DNA from: Lithocarpus polystachyus
Lineage: Eukaryota; Streptophyta; Magnoliopsida; Fagales; Fagaceae
Reading direction: 5' to 3'
DNA: 64,000 bases
Assembly: GCA_033629205.1 (NCBI GenBank)
Contig: CM066163.1
Location: 61,190,686 to 61,254,685, forward strand
Part shown: positions 33,507 to 44,540 of the stretch, piece after piece
Layout: the number at the start of each line of letters is the position of its first letter
How positions within the stretch are numbered: position 1 is the first letter of the stretch
The notes under the pieces: model-generated
What the model was told of the DNA's origin: nothing
Database searches by the model: none
The model's input: only the letters and a program-made list of their open reading frames with translations
Position numbers and translations under genes: made by a program

Positions 33507-34586
33507 GTGATGCTTCTTAGAATACGACCGGGTGAAATTACTCCAACTCGTGGGCTGAGGCAGGGGGACCCTCTATCGCCTTACTTATTCCTTATTTGTG
33601 CTGAAGGGCTGTCCGCATTGTTGCACAAGGCTGTCCAGAACAAGGCCCTTAAAGGGGTGGCCGCATCGGCCAGGGACCCACCATCTCCCATCTATTTTTC
33701 ACCGACGATAGTTTGATATTCGGAAGGGCCACGGTCAGGAAGGGTGTGGAAATACAGCGGGTGCTCAAAGTTTACGAGGAGTCCTCGGGTCAACAACTCC
33801 ACAGAGACAAGCCGTCCATCTTCTTTAGCCACAACACAGACCAGGCTACAAGGGATGCAATAAAAAGCAATGTTTGGTGCACAAGTCATCAAACCACATG
33901 AGTCTTATCTTGGTCTACCTTCATTGGTGGGGAAATCAAAGAGAAACATGTTTGCACAGTTGAAGCAAAGGGTGGCAAACAAGCTTACAGGGTGGAAGGA
34001 AAAATTATTGTCCAATGCCGGAAAGGAGGTTCTGATTAAAACGGTAGCACAAGCAGTGCCCTCATACACGATGAGCTGCTTTAAGCTACCTGATACACTG
34101 TGTGACGAGTTTTCTGGCATGGTGAGGCAATTCTGGTGGGTACAAGTTAAGGACGAAAAGAAATTAGCTTGGCTAAGCTAGGAGAAGATGTGCCTACCGA
34201 AAGAGAGAGGTGGTATGGGTTTTCGGGACTTGCGTCTTTTCAACTTGGCTCTTCTAGCTAAACAGAGATGGAGACTCCAAACAAATTCCTCCTCCCTGTT
34301 TTATCGGGTTTACAAGGCAAAATACTTCCCAAGCTGTGAGTTTGTGGACGCGGACATGGGACGCCAACCCTCTTATGCATGGAGGAGCATTATGGCAGCA
34401 CAGCTACTGGTGCGTCGAGGTATTCGTTGGCAAGTGGGAGATGGTAAGCAGATTAAGGTCTGGAAGGACAAATGGATCCCAAGCCCACAAACATATAAGG
34501 TTATTACGCCAGAAAGGTTACCGGGGCAAATATTGTGGGTCAGTGATCTCATTGATGAAGACTACAAAAGTGGAAAAGGGACCTAG
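33507..34586 (+). pseudogene. LINE RT C-terminal part
   Basis: RQGDPLSPYLFLICAEGLSAL (33537-33716), then in another frame FTDDSLIFGRATV (about 33690-33901), YLGLPSLVGKSKRNM and GWKEKLLSNAGKEVLIKTV (33870-34181), a TAG at 34180 replacing Trp, then MCLPKERGGMGFRDLRLFNLALLAKQRW (34188-34586). The first 10 codons of the 33507 frame are flanking host DNA, not LINE. Confidence 0.85.
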
Positions 34587-34636
34587 TCAGCCATTGTTTT
34601 CTACCAACTGATACAGATGTTATCTTAGGCATTCCA

Positions 34637-35113
34637 TTGAGTGTCAATGGCGCAAAGGATAGAGTGGTATGGGCTGAAACCAAGAATGGTAGGTTCACGG
34701 TTAAAAATGCTTATAGGCTAGCTCAGGCAGAACAATGGGATAATATGATGGCAGAAGGCTCAAACCAGTCACCTATGAAACAGTCCTGGAAGAGTTTATG
34801 GCAGTTGAATGTGCCGAACAAGGTCAAACACTTTGCGTGGAAAGCTTGTAGAAATATCTTAGCCACGAAAGAAAATTTATGGCGGAGAAACATCACAAAA
34901 GACAGCACTTGCGAGGTTTGGGGGAAGCAGGTGGAGACCATAAGCCATTTATTTTGGTTTTGCAACCATGCAAAAGAGGTATGGTCCTCATGCAAACTCT
35001 CATTCCCTTTTGAAATTCAACCCTCATGGGATTACATGGACGTGATATGGTTTCTACAAAAGTGGAAGGAGGCACGGCCAGGGCTCTTGGAGCGGACAGT
35101 CATGATTTGTTAG
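34637..35113 (+). pseudogene. LINE zf-RVT region (second LINE)
   Basis: VWAETKNGRFTVKNAYRLAQ, WQLNVPNKVKHFAWKACRN, CEVWGKQVETISHLFWFCNHAKEVW. The first Cys pair is altered (CEVW instead of CxxC). Ends at TAG 35111 within MICRG(I)W. Confidence 0.82.
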
Positions 35114-35155
35114 GGGATATGGAAAAATAGGAATGAAGGCAAGCAGCGGAGTGGA

Positions 35156-35752
35156 TTGGCAGTGTCCAGAAGCTCGCTTAGACTGTTGGAGGAATTTCAG
35201 ACAGCAAATGAATGTTCGGCTTCCATCACTGTACATAACCAACTTGTAAAGTGGACCCCTCCTCCATCAGGATGCTATAAAGTGAATGTCGCCGGGGCTG
35301 TGTTCTCTAAACGGAAGCTAGCTGGCGTGGGAGTGGTCATAAGGGATGAAGAAGGACAGGTGATAGTGGCGCTTTGTCGAAAACTGTACATGCCATTGGA
35401 GCCATTGGAGACCGAGGCAAAGTCCATGGAGGTGGGCGTTATGTTCGCAAAGGAGGTCGGGATTAGGGATGTGCTGTTTAAGGGCGATTCATTAGTGCTC
35501 AACAACGCAATTCACGGGCTGAACGAAATTGACCCGTCTGGTCAGAATATGGTCAGAGGGATACTCCAAAGTGCTCAGGGCTTTCGCACCTTTGCTTTTT
35601 CACACACCAAAAGACAAGGAAATGCCCCTGCCCACACTCTGGGCCAACATGCAGTGAACGTAAAGGACTCCCTAGTTTGGCTTGTGGAATGCCCAAGTTG
35701 TATTGTGCATGCATGCATGCAGGATGTACACTCTATTTTCAATCATGAATAA
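35156..35752 (+). pseudogene. LINE RNase H domain (second LINE)
   Basis: WTPPPSGCYKVNVAGAVFS: the first catalytic Asp is replaced by Ala (usual NVDGAVF). LETEAKSMEVG (Glu) and LFKGDSLVLNNAI (Asp) are retained, and the C-terminal KRQGNAPAHTLG keeps the His. The frame itself is intact for 198 codons. Confidence 0.85.
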
Positions 35753-35886
35753 TATAGTTTTGTGTGGTTCCCATCAAAAAAAAAAAAAAAAAAAAAAGAC
35801 CGGGTGAACTTAACTGATTTTTTTTTAAAATTTTAATGTGTTAAAATAGAAGATCAAAAAGTTGATACATGAAAAGAATATGTAAA

Positions 35887-36640
35887 AGTTAGGTTTTAAT
35901 TTTTACAAAACCTAGCTTTTAGATCTTCTTTTCTCTTAATTTTTTAGTTTTTTATGTTTTGAAAGGAGAGAGATATAAAAGAGTAACAAAAGTATAAATT
36001 TACCCATGTTAATAGAGGTGGGTAATGAGAGACAAACGGAGTTAACCTTAGGTGGGTAAAATGCTAATTTTATAACCACAGGCATGTAAAATGTTTTTGG
36101 GGCAAACTACAAGTAGATAAAGTATAATTTCTCCAAACTTTTATCTATTGTTTATTTCAAACTTTTTAAGATCTAAATGTGTTTTTTCTAAAGTTTAAGA
36201 TGAACAAAATGCTACCTTTTGTTGTTGAGCTTATGTGTTTAAAAAAACTAAAATATTGTTAAGAGAATTATATTTAAAAATATTTAGGTCCTGATGGCCA
36301 AATAAAAAAGAATTATATATAAATTTTCTGCGTTTGCCCAAGCTTGGGGTTCATTTGAAACCCTGCACCTAAAGCTAAAGGCTAAAGCTGCCCATGTTCA
36401 CAAACTAAACAATAAAATCTTTTGACGTATTACTATTATCATATTTTGAAATTTTTGTTTACTTCAAAAAAAAAAATATATCTTGCTGTAAAGCCATCAC
36501 ATTTGAGGATGTGTTAAAAAAAAAAAAAAAAAAAAAGTCATATTTGACCTCTTAAACGTTATTTTGTCTATTTTACTAATCCAATAAAATAATATAAACT
36601 ACGTAATCAAATAATAATTAAAAAAAATATTTCCCTCTTC
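35887..36640. other. intergenic AT-rich region
   Basis: No gene seen; long A runs at about 36467-36477 and 36515-36537. Confidence 0.65.
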
Positions 36641-36872
36641 TCTTTTGTCCCTCTTTCCTCTATTCCTCCTCTTTGTCTCCTTCCAAACCAAATTTTTTTT
36701 TTTTTTTTTATATTTACAGCCCATGAAAAGTAGGTTGTATATTTGAGAACTAACTATTTTGTCCCTCTTTCCTCTATTCCTCCTCTTTGTCTCCTTCCAA
36801 ACCAATTTTTTTTTTTTTTATATTTACAGCCCATGAAAAAAGTAGGTTGTATATTTGAGAACTAACTATTTT
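36641..36872. repeat. tandem duplication of about 117 bp
   Basis: Two units starting TTTTGTCCCTCTTTCCTC and containing CAGCCCATGAAAA and GAGAACTAACTATTTT, differing mainly in poly-T length. Lies 100 bp upstream of the receptor-kinase pseudogene, next to a 29-31 base A run (36899-36929). Confidence 0.88.
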
Positions 36873-36895
36873 TTACACCCCAATACTAATGCATT

Positions 36896-36932
<37 letters not shown>

Positions 36933-36963
36933 TATCATACACACTCACTTTTTCTCTGCTACA

Positions 36964-38092
36964 ATGGGCAAGGGAAACCGAAGCAACACGTATCTTTGGG
37001 CCACCCTCCGACCATGTTTCACGCCTCTCTACATCGCCTTCTTGCTGCACCACTTGAACAGCACTGTCGGCAGTGACTCTCAGTCTCCTTACATACCAGT
37101 CGACAATATTCACCTTGACTGTGGCTCCTACGGCAATTTGACCACATCAGATGGTCGGACTTGGATTGGAGATGAGAATTCTATATTCTTCCCAATTGAA
37201 CAACCACAAAACAATGCATCTCTAACTACAAGCGTTGTGCAGCAATCCTCCTCTGCTACCCAACTACCCCATACAACAGCCCGCTTATCTCTCTCCCCAT
37301 TCAGCTATATATTCTCATCAGTCACTGCAGGCAAAAAATTCGTTCGACTATACTTCTACCCAGCTACATATGACATCTTTGACCTCTCTAAAGCCCGATC
37401 TTCTGTCAAAGCTGGACCTTTTACTCTTCTTCACAACTTTAATGCTTCACTTACAGCAGACGTTGATGGTCACCATATTTAGAGAATTCTGTGTCAATAT
37501 CGAGGAAGGTCAGAGGCTGAAGTTAACCTTAACTCCAAACGATTCCAATTCATTTGCTTTTGTCAACGGAATTGAAATCTTGTCGATGCCTACTAATCTC
37601 TATTACACTCCGTCTGATGATCGAATGCTCCCTAGTATCGACCAACAACAGCTATGCCGAGTCTTAAACGGAACTGCTCTCGAGATGCTATACAGAATAA
37701 ATGTTGGAGGGAAGTCCATCTCACCCAATGAAGATATAGGAATGTTCCGGAGCTGGAGTCCGGACGACAAGTACTTGACTGAAGATACATCTTCTATTTT
37801 AGTTATTAACACAACAATTGAACTGCTCTTTACCAAAATACCTCCATACACTACACTGGAAGTTGTCTATCGGACTGCCCGGGATTAAGATGAGCCAAAA
37901 CATCATTAAGAGCTACAATCTTGAACGGTATCGAAATCTTCAAACTAAGCGACTCCAGTGGAAATCTCGTCGGACCCAACCCCAATCCACTTTCGTTGAC
38001 TCCTCTACAAAAGACAAAGTCTAACGATAGTGAAGACTCCAAGGGACGAACACTAACTGCTGTCGTTAGTGGCGGAGTTTCCTGCTTTATTG
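36964..38092 (+). pseudogene. CrRLK1L (FERONIA-like) receptor kinase, ectodomain part
   Basis: Encodes a signal-like N-terminus (LYIAFLLHHLNSTVGS) and the malectin-like ectodomain: LDCGSYGNLTTSDGRTWIGD, FVRLYFYPATYDIFDLSKA, FVNGIEILSMPTNLY, GTALEMLYRINVGGKSISPNED, MFRSW, YTTLEVVYRTARD. A 1-base frameshift at about 37480, a stop at about 37886 and a deletion of most of the second malectin repeat are visible: the text jumps from KSYNL to NGIEIFKLSDSSGNLVGPNP, both of which share AATCTTGA at the join. The transmembrane segment begins (AVVSGGVSCFIVG) and is cut by the hAT element at 38092. In intact relatives this protein senses cell-wall state and RALF peptides at the plasma membrane. Confidence 0.85.
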
Positions 38093-38407
38093 TAGGAGTG
38101 TGCAAGCTATCACCGGAGCCGACAATACCGACCAGCACCGACCCTCCCGCATTGCCATTGGTACCGACCGACGGAGCCGATGTTGGAGATCGGAACGCGA
38201 ACGGAGCTCCGATGCCGGTGTGGTGAGTACATCGGAGACACCACACCCCTACCGAGTTGAGCCGAACCGAACCGATCCATATATATTTTAAATTTCTTTG
38301 GGTAAAACGTCGTCGTATTGGTTTGGGCTATTAAAAAAAAAACACACAAAACGGTGCATTTTGTGTAGGTTTTCACTTTCAAACACTTACCTCAGTTCCT
38401 CAATCCT

Positions 38408-38418
38408 CACTATAAATT
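38408..38418 (+). promoter_or_regulatory. TATA box of the hAT transposase
   Basis: ACTATAAATTC followed by a CT-rich leader and a CAG-rich stretch; a donor-like CGGTAAGCC at about 38540 and TTTTTTTTTCAG acceptor at about 39366 suggest a 5' UTR intron before the coding region. Confidence 0.5.
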
Positions 38419-39638
38419 CATACTATTCACACAGCCAGCCCTTAACTCTCTCTCTCGCTCTCGCCCCAGCCGCTCGTCTAGCCGGCCTGAGTCGCACCTC
38501 GCAGCAGCAGCAGCAGCAACTCCCCGCGGCGGCAAACCACGGTAAGCCATCAGCCTCAATCCCTTTCTTTTGGTTTTAATGGAAACGGAGTGAGAGAGAT
38601 CAGAGATGTGTAAGTGTTTCAGTGTTTGTGAGTTAGAGTTAGAGTTAGAGATGGAGATTGGAGTTAGAGATTGGAGATGGAGATTGGAGTTAGAGATGGA
38701 GATTTGAGTTAGAGTGTTTTAGTGTTTGTGCGTGTCAGTGTTGTGAAGTGAACTTGTGAATCTGTGATGACAAAATGAGAAATGAAAGTGATCTAACCAA
38801 AGTGAATCTGTGATGACAAAGTGGGAAATGAAAGTGATCTGACCAAAGTGAACTTGTGTGGGAAATGAAAGTCAGATAGCTATTACTTATTATGTGCGTG
38901 TGAGTCGTGTGACCGTGTGAGTGTGAGTGTAAGTGTTACTGTGTGAGTGTGTTGTGCGTGTGAGTGTGTTATGCGTGTGACCGTGGTGTGAGTATCACTG
39001 GTGATAAAGTGGTAATGAAAATATTGGAAAGTAATATTATCATCATGTTAATTTATGTGCGTGTGGTGTGAGTGTCACTGTGAGTGTGAGTTGTTGAGTT
39101 GACTGAGTCACTCAGTCAATTTATTTAATTATTTATTTATTGAGTTGTGAGTGTAGTTATTTATTTATTAAGTTTTTATTTAGTAAGTTTTTAGTTAGTT
39201 AGTTATTTATTTAATTTAGTTTTTGGTGTGTTGACTCGGTTTAGTTAATTTATTTAATTAATTTTTAGTTATTTATTTATTTAGACAGTTGACTAAGTTT
39301 AGTTAATTTATTTATTTAGTCAGTTGACTCAGTCTACTAAGTAGCACTAACGTTTTTTTTTTTTCAGCATTTTAATTTTTGAGGGAGACGAGATTGAGAG
39401 AGTTCACGCTTTCAATCCTTCACTGAGAGGTAATCACTAAACACTCATTATACTCAACATTATGATTTTAAATTTTTTGTACTTAGTAACAACTGCTTTA
39501 AGTTTATATATAATTATATATAAAATTAGCTTTTATTTGATTGAGAGTGAGCTATTTGATACTACATTTGCTGGAAAATTATAATTTGATATTATTGTGG
39601 AAACTTTGTTTTTTGTTGTTTGGAAATTTTTTTATTAG

Positions 39639-41950
39639 ATGGATGTCGATGCTCCACCTAGATTTGGTGCACCCGAGGACCCTAACCCACCTCCTCCTAG
39701 TCCTGGTAGTGCTATCCCTAACCCACTTGAACCTGCAGCACCAATTAGACTTGGTGCATCACTTCCCCCACTATCACCTAAACAAAGTGGTAAGGACCCG
39801 TCTATAGTATGGCAACACTTCATTAAGTTGGCTGGTTTTGATCCCCAAAATCCTATATCTCAATGCAAGTATTGTAAAAATCAATATAAATGTCATGGTA
39901 AGAAAAATGGTACTTCGGGCATGTTGCAACACATGAAGGTGTGTAAGAAGTGGCCTTTCCCCCGTGATGATAAGCAAAAAACTTTGTCTTTCCAAGCGAA
40001 GAGAGAAGGGGAAAGTGATTCAAATGTATTAATGGTTGCAAACTATAGTGAAGAGAGGATAAGGTTGGCGTTGGCAAAGATGATCATCATTGATGAATTG
40101 CCTTTTAAATTTGTGGAACGTCAAGACTTTCAAGAATTTATAGAAATAGTTTAGCCTAGGTTTCCTATTCCCCATCGCACTACCATTGCAAGGGCTTGTA
40201 TGAAGATTTATTCTAGTGAGGTGGATATTTTGAGAAGGGCTTTTGTTGGGGCAACGAGTTTGTGTGACAACGGATACTTGGACATCCATACAAAACTTGA
40301 ACTACATGGTAGTCACCGCACACTTCATTGATGGGGATTGGACTTACCAAAAGAAAATCTTAAACTTTTGTCCTATAGCTAATCACAAAGGGGACACCAT
40401 AGGTAGAGCGATTGAGTCATGTTTGTTGAAATGGAGTATAGACCGCTTGTTTACAATTACCGCGGACAATGCTAGTTCTAATGATCTGGCAATTGATTAT
40501 GTGAAGAAGAAAACAAAAGAAAGAGATAGTAGCATATTGGGTGGTGAGTTCATGCATATGCGTTGTTATGCGCATATCTTGAATTTGATAGTGCAAAGTG
40601 GGTTGAAGTCCATTCATGAATCAATTGCTAAAATTAGGAATGCGATGCGATATATGAGAGCCTCTCCTGCAAGGTTTGAGAAGTTTCAAGAATGTGTTGA
40701 AAATGAGAAAATCAAAGCCAAATGTTTGTTGTCCCTTGATGTGCCAACAAGGTGGAATTCCACTTATCTCATGTTAGATTGTGCTTTAAAATTTGTGAGA
40801 GCATTTGATAGGTTGGAAGAGGAGGATGGGCATTACGAACTTTATTTTTGTGAATCGGATGTGAATGGGAAAAAGCCCATTGGTCCTCCTAACTATCTTG
40901 ATTGGAAAAATGTCAAGATTTTTGTGAAATTTCTTGGCATATTTTATGAGGCGACACTTAGATTTTCTGGGTTCTTATTTGTCACTTCTAATACATACTT
41001 CCATGAGCTAATTAGCATTGAAGATCAATTGCAACAATTGTGTAGTGTTGATGGGGATCCACTTTTGAAGAGTATGGCGGTAGAGATGAAAAAAAAATAT
41101 GATAAGTATTGGGGAAGTATGGATAATATCAATTTGATACTTTTTGTTGCTGTTGTTCTTGACCCAAGGTATAGATTGAAGTATGTAAAGTTTTGGTTTA
41201 AGGAGTGGTATGGAAAGGACAAAGGGGATGCGATGAGCTCTAAGGTTCGGGATGCATTGAAGAGGTTGTATGTGGAGAGAGTAGGTCAAAATGGTAGTGG
41301 TGCTTCAAGTTCTAGTGGTAGTGGTTCTTCATTGTCTAGGGACTCCATGCCAAGTGTTGGCAATGCTTCATTGTCTGATCGCATTAAAAGTTATAATAAT
41401 AGGTTTAAGCAACACTTGGTGGACGAGGACAGTGTGGAAAGCAAATCTGAGTTGGATAGGTATTTGTTGGAATTTTCTGAGGACCCTGATGTGGAAGATT
41501 TTGACATCTTGATGTGGTGGAAAATGAATTCTTCTAGATACTGAGTCTTTTCCCAAATTGCCCGTGATGTGTTGGCTATTCCTGTCTCTACAGTTGCATC
41601 CGAGTCTGCTTTTAGTACCGGGGGGCGTGTTTTGGATTTGTTCTGTAGTTCACTATCTCCTAATACAGTTGAAGCCCTTATTTGTACCCAAAATTGGTTG
41701 AAGGATGCAAAAAAAAAAAGACCAATAAAGCTTCGTGAGTGTATGGATAATGTGGAGGATATGGATGGTTTTGAGATTGACACTGGTAAATATATGTTTA
41801 TTTTGTTTCTTGTATATATCAATTGTTTTATTTATTTGCTCAATGCTTACGACTCATTTTATTTTGAATGGGATTGTAGAAATTGCATCGGTTTGCCCAA
41901 TGCCTATGGAGGAGGATCCAAGCACCGTTGTGTTGGATGATGATAAGTGA
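39639..41950 (+). pseudogene. hAT transposase, broken
   Basis: BED zinc finger (SIVWQHFIKLAG, CKYCKNQYKCH, GMLQHMKVCKKW: CX2C...HX4C) at 39800-39960; RNase H-like catalytic core with VTTDTWTSIQNLNY (first Asp), TITADNASSNDLAIDYVK (second Asp) and IPVSTVASESAFSTGGR (Glu) before the C-terminal dimerisation region LSPNTVEALICTQNWL. Defects: TAG at 40153-40155, a frameshift near 40243 (GATSLCDNG / LGQRVCVTTD) and TGA at about 41542. The C-terminus DTG|GTAAATATAT... TTGTAG|AAATTGC reads as a short intron (about 41786-41880) before PMEEDPSTVVLDDDK. The transposase normally cuts the element out by binding its TIRs. Confidence 0.9.
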
Positions 41951-43005
41951 TGTGCTGCTCTTTGCTTGGAGTTAGTTAGTAGTTAGTATTATGTAAGTAT
42001 ACTTGCTATTCTCATTCGTTTGTGTTAATTATAAATATTCTATTGTTCATAAACGTTTTATTGTTATTAACACGTGTTTATTTTGTTTTGTTTAGTATTT
42101 TGTAGGAGATAAAAGTTCTAAAATGATGCATAGTGCACAGACTTACTGGACAAAGGACTTACAAGAATTAGCATTCTTTTGCCTATATGCTAATTATATC
42201 TGTACATGTTATTGGTAGTGGACTTTTCACTAATGGTAGTTATTTTGGTATTCATGGGTGGGATTATTATTGGGGATACAAGTAATTAGCATTCTTTTGC
42301 CTAAATGCTAATTTAATTTGTATATCTTTCTTTTGGCATTTGTGGACAGTGACAAATGGTTCTGTAATACGTTATTAAGTTGATACATTAACGCTTAATG
42401 CTACTGACACTGACACACACAGTGACACTAATGATATTATATGCTATATGATAGTATTTTGGGAGTTGAACTCTTATTAAGGCAATTTCAAAATATTTTT
42501 GCATGGTGAATGAAATGAAAAAATTTGGATCATTATGTGAACATATCTTTTGCACAGGTTTGAAATGAAAAATACAGTTTTGAAATTTTGGATCATTATG
42601 TGATCATTATGGATCATTATGTGAAATTTTGCATAAGTTTAAAATTTTGGATCATTATGTGATCATTATGAAATGAAAAATACATTTAACGCTTTTGCTT
42701 TTGTTTTATGTTTGACTAGGTTGGTAGAGGTTTCATGAATTATTTAGTACAAGTTTTTTTATTAGGTTGATAGATTGATATTGGGCTTGAAAGTCCAATT
42801 TTTTTATTATTAAAAAAATAATTTTTTTTTAATATTTCAAACCGACCAAACCGACTAAACCGCACCGCAAAAACCGCACCGCTATAGGTCGGAAAATCGA
42901 CTCTAGGCGGTGTGCATCGGTTCCAATTATGAAAAAACCGATCTCTATTGGTTCGATAGTAAATTTGGAAAAAAAACCGCCCTCACCAAACCGCGCACAC
43001 CCCTA

Positions 43006-44168
43006 CTTTATTGTACTTTCGACTATCGGATTTTTCATTATTCGGTGGGCCAAGAGAAAGATGACTAATGGGCAAGGTCCATTTTGTTTCTATGCGAGGA
43101 CCAAGTCAACAAAGACTCAGGGGTCAACGCTACCGTATTTGTGCCAGTACTTCTCATTGATTGAGATTAAAGCAACCACCAAAAACTTTGATCAAAACTC
43201 CATTATTGGTCTTGGTGGGTTTGGTGGGTTTGGTGACGTGTATAAAGGGTACATAAACATTGATGGTGCAGCCACCCCTGTTGCAATCAAACGATTGAAA
43301 CCCGGTTCTCAACAAGGGTACCACGAGTTCAAGACTGAGATTGAGATGCTATCTCAACTCCGCCACCATCATCTTGTTTCTTTGATTGGATATTGTAATG
43401 ATGGTAACGAGATGATCCTCGTGTATGATTATATGGTCCGTGGAACTCCATATGATCATCTCTACAATAAAGATAAACCACCTCTTCCATGGAATCAACG
43501 CCTCCAAATTTGTATTGGTGCGGCACGTGGGTTAAACTACTTGCACATAGGTGCTAAGCACCCCATCATGCATCGTGATGTGAAGACCACAAACATTTTA
43601 TTGGACGAGAATTGGACAGCCAAGGTGTCTGATTTTGGGTTGTCGAAATATGGTCCCACTAGCACATCCAAGGCCCACGTTAGCACAGTGGTCAAAGGTA
43701 GTTTCGGGTATTTGGATTCGGAATATTATCGATGCCAGCAATTGACAAAGAAGTCTTGATGTGTACTCTTTTGGTGTGGTGTTGTTTGAAGTGTTGTGTG
43801 CGAGGCCACCCATCATGCATATGGTAGAGCACGAGGAGATGAGTCTAGCAGATTGGGCCCCGAAATGCTATCGCAATGGAAAGCTTGATTAGATTGTTGA
43901 TCCATTCTTGAAGGCTGAAATTGAACCAGAATGTTTGAAGAAATTTGGTGAGATTGCGGTGAATTGTTTGCATGACTATGGAACTGAGTGGCCATCGATG
44001 AATGATGTGGTGTGAGGTCTTGAGCTCGCATTGCAGTTGCAAGGGAGTGCAGAAAAAGCTGTCTTCCTTGGGGAGCAAAGTTTTGCTAGTAAGGAATATC
44101 AGGATGGATTGATGTCGATGTTTTCTGAGATTATGAATCCTGAAGTCGATGAAAGATATGCTAGCTAG
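43006..44168 (+). pseudogene. CrRLK1L (FERONIA-like) receptor kinase, kinase part
   Basis: Continuation after the hAT element: transmembrane end (FIVLSTIGFFIIRW), juxtamembrane YFSLIEIKATTKNFD, glycine loop with an extra GGF (GLGGFGGFGDVYKG), VAIKRLK (catalytic Lys), HRDVKTTNILLD, DFGLSK, GYLDSEYYR (usual DPEY). A 1-base insertion near 43757 (TCTTGATGTG) breaks the frame before DVYSFGVVLFEVLCARP; further stops follow at KLD-stop-IVDP (43889) and DVV-stop-GLELALQLQ (44013, Trp to stop). It ends at TAG about 44168 after NPEVDERYAS. Not a functional kinase. Confidence 0.9.
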
Positions 44169-44540
44169 CTGAATTTTGAAAGTTTTATTTAAGTGATGGT
44201 TGCAATCTTGAAACTAGCACAAGAAGTCATTTTATTTCACTTATGATTATTAAGCAACATAATAGTGGTAATGCAGATATCTGATAAGAATACTTTATAA
44301 GCATAAACTTATCAGTGTTCTTATTGCAGTAATATTCAGTCGTATAAAATTATAATTGTACGTTTTTCAAGGATGTGACATAGAATTCTAAAGTTTTGAA
44401 AACTAGAATAAGTACTTGTATTTATAAAATCAAAATATCCATAATATTGAAGTGTTGTGTTCATAATCTTAGTCGAACTGTTTTTATTTATATAATAAGA
44501 GACCAAGTATCTGGTGTCTTGCCAGAATTAGTGATTCAAG
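44169..44540. other. no gene seen
   Basis: AT-rich 3' flank of the kinase pseudogene. Confidence 0.6.

Larger units (their letters stand above)
33537..35797 (+). mobile_element. 5'-truncated L1-type LINE
   Basis: Flanked by an 11-bp target duplication GACCGGGTGAA (33526-33536 and 35798-35808). The 5' end starts inside RT at ITPTRGLRQGDPLSP. The 3' end is TTCCCATC + poly-A (to 35797), the same ending as the LINE at 1-4262. A 1-base frameshift after about 33690 moves the LFFTDDSLIF box (usual ADD changed to TDD) out of frame. The zf-RVT and RNase H domains follow. Confidence 0.93.
33022..35868. repeat. interrupted inverted repeat around the LINE insertion
   Basis: Arm 33022-33063 (ATCAATTTTTAGATCTTCTA, TTTTAACACGTTAAAA) is the inverse, with mismatches, of 35826-35868 (TTTTAATGTGTTAAAATAGA, AGATCAAAAAGTTGAT). 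Likely the ends of an older TIR/MITE element that was later split by the LINE at 33537-35797. Confidence 0.55.
38093..43005 (+). mobile_element. hAT transposon inserted in the receptor-kinase pseudogene
   Basis: 4,913 bp, ends TAGGAGTGTGC and GCGCACACCCCTA, which are imperfect TIRs, with an exact 8-bp target duplication CTTTATTG (38085-38092 and 43006-43013), as expected for hAT. Subterminal ends are rich in ACCGACC/CCGACCG motifs. The transposase lies between about 39639 and 41950. Non-coding parts hold minisatellite-like repeats (38600-38720, GGAGTTAGAGAT type; 38750-38870, 52-bp type; 42520-42680, GGATCATTATGT type). A second CACACCCCTA terminus-like motif lies inside at 38243-38252. Confidence 0.94.

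Noticed and set aside
38093..38252. Separate 160-bp hAT MITE nested at the left end of the hAT element
   Set aside because: Both ends look terminus-like, but no 8-bp duplication fits; more likely subterminal repeats of the larger element.
41008..41289. Minus-strand ORFs under the hAT transposase
   Set aside because: Shadow frames of the transposase coding strand.
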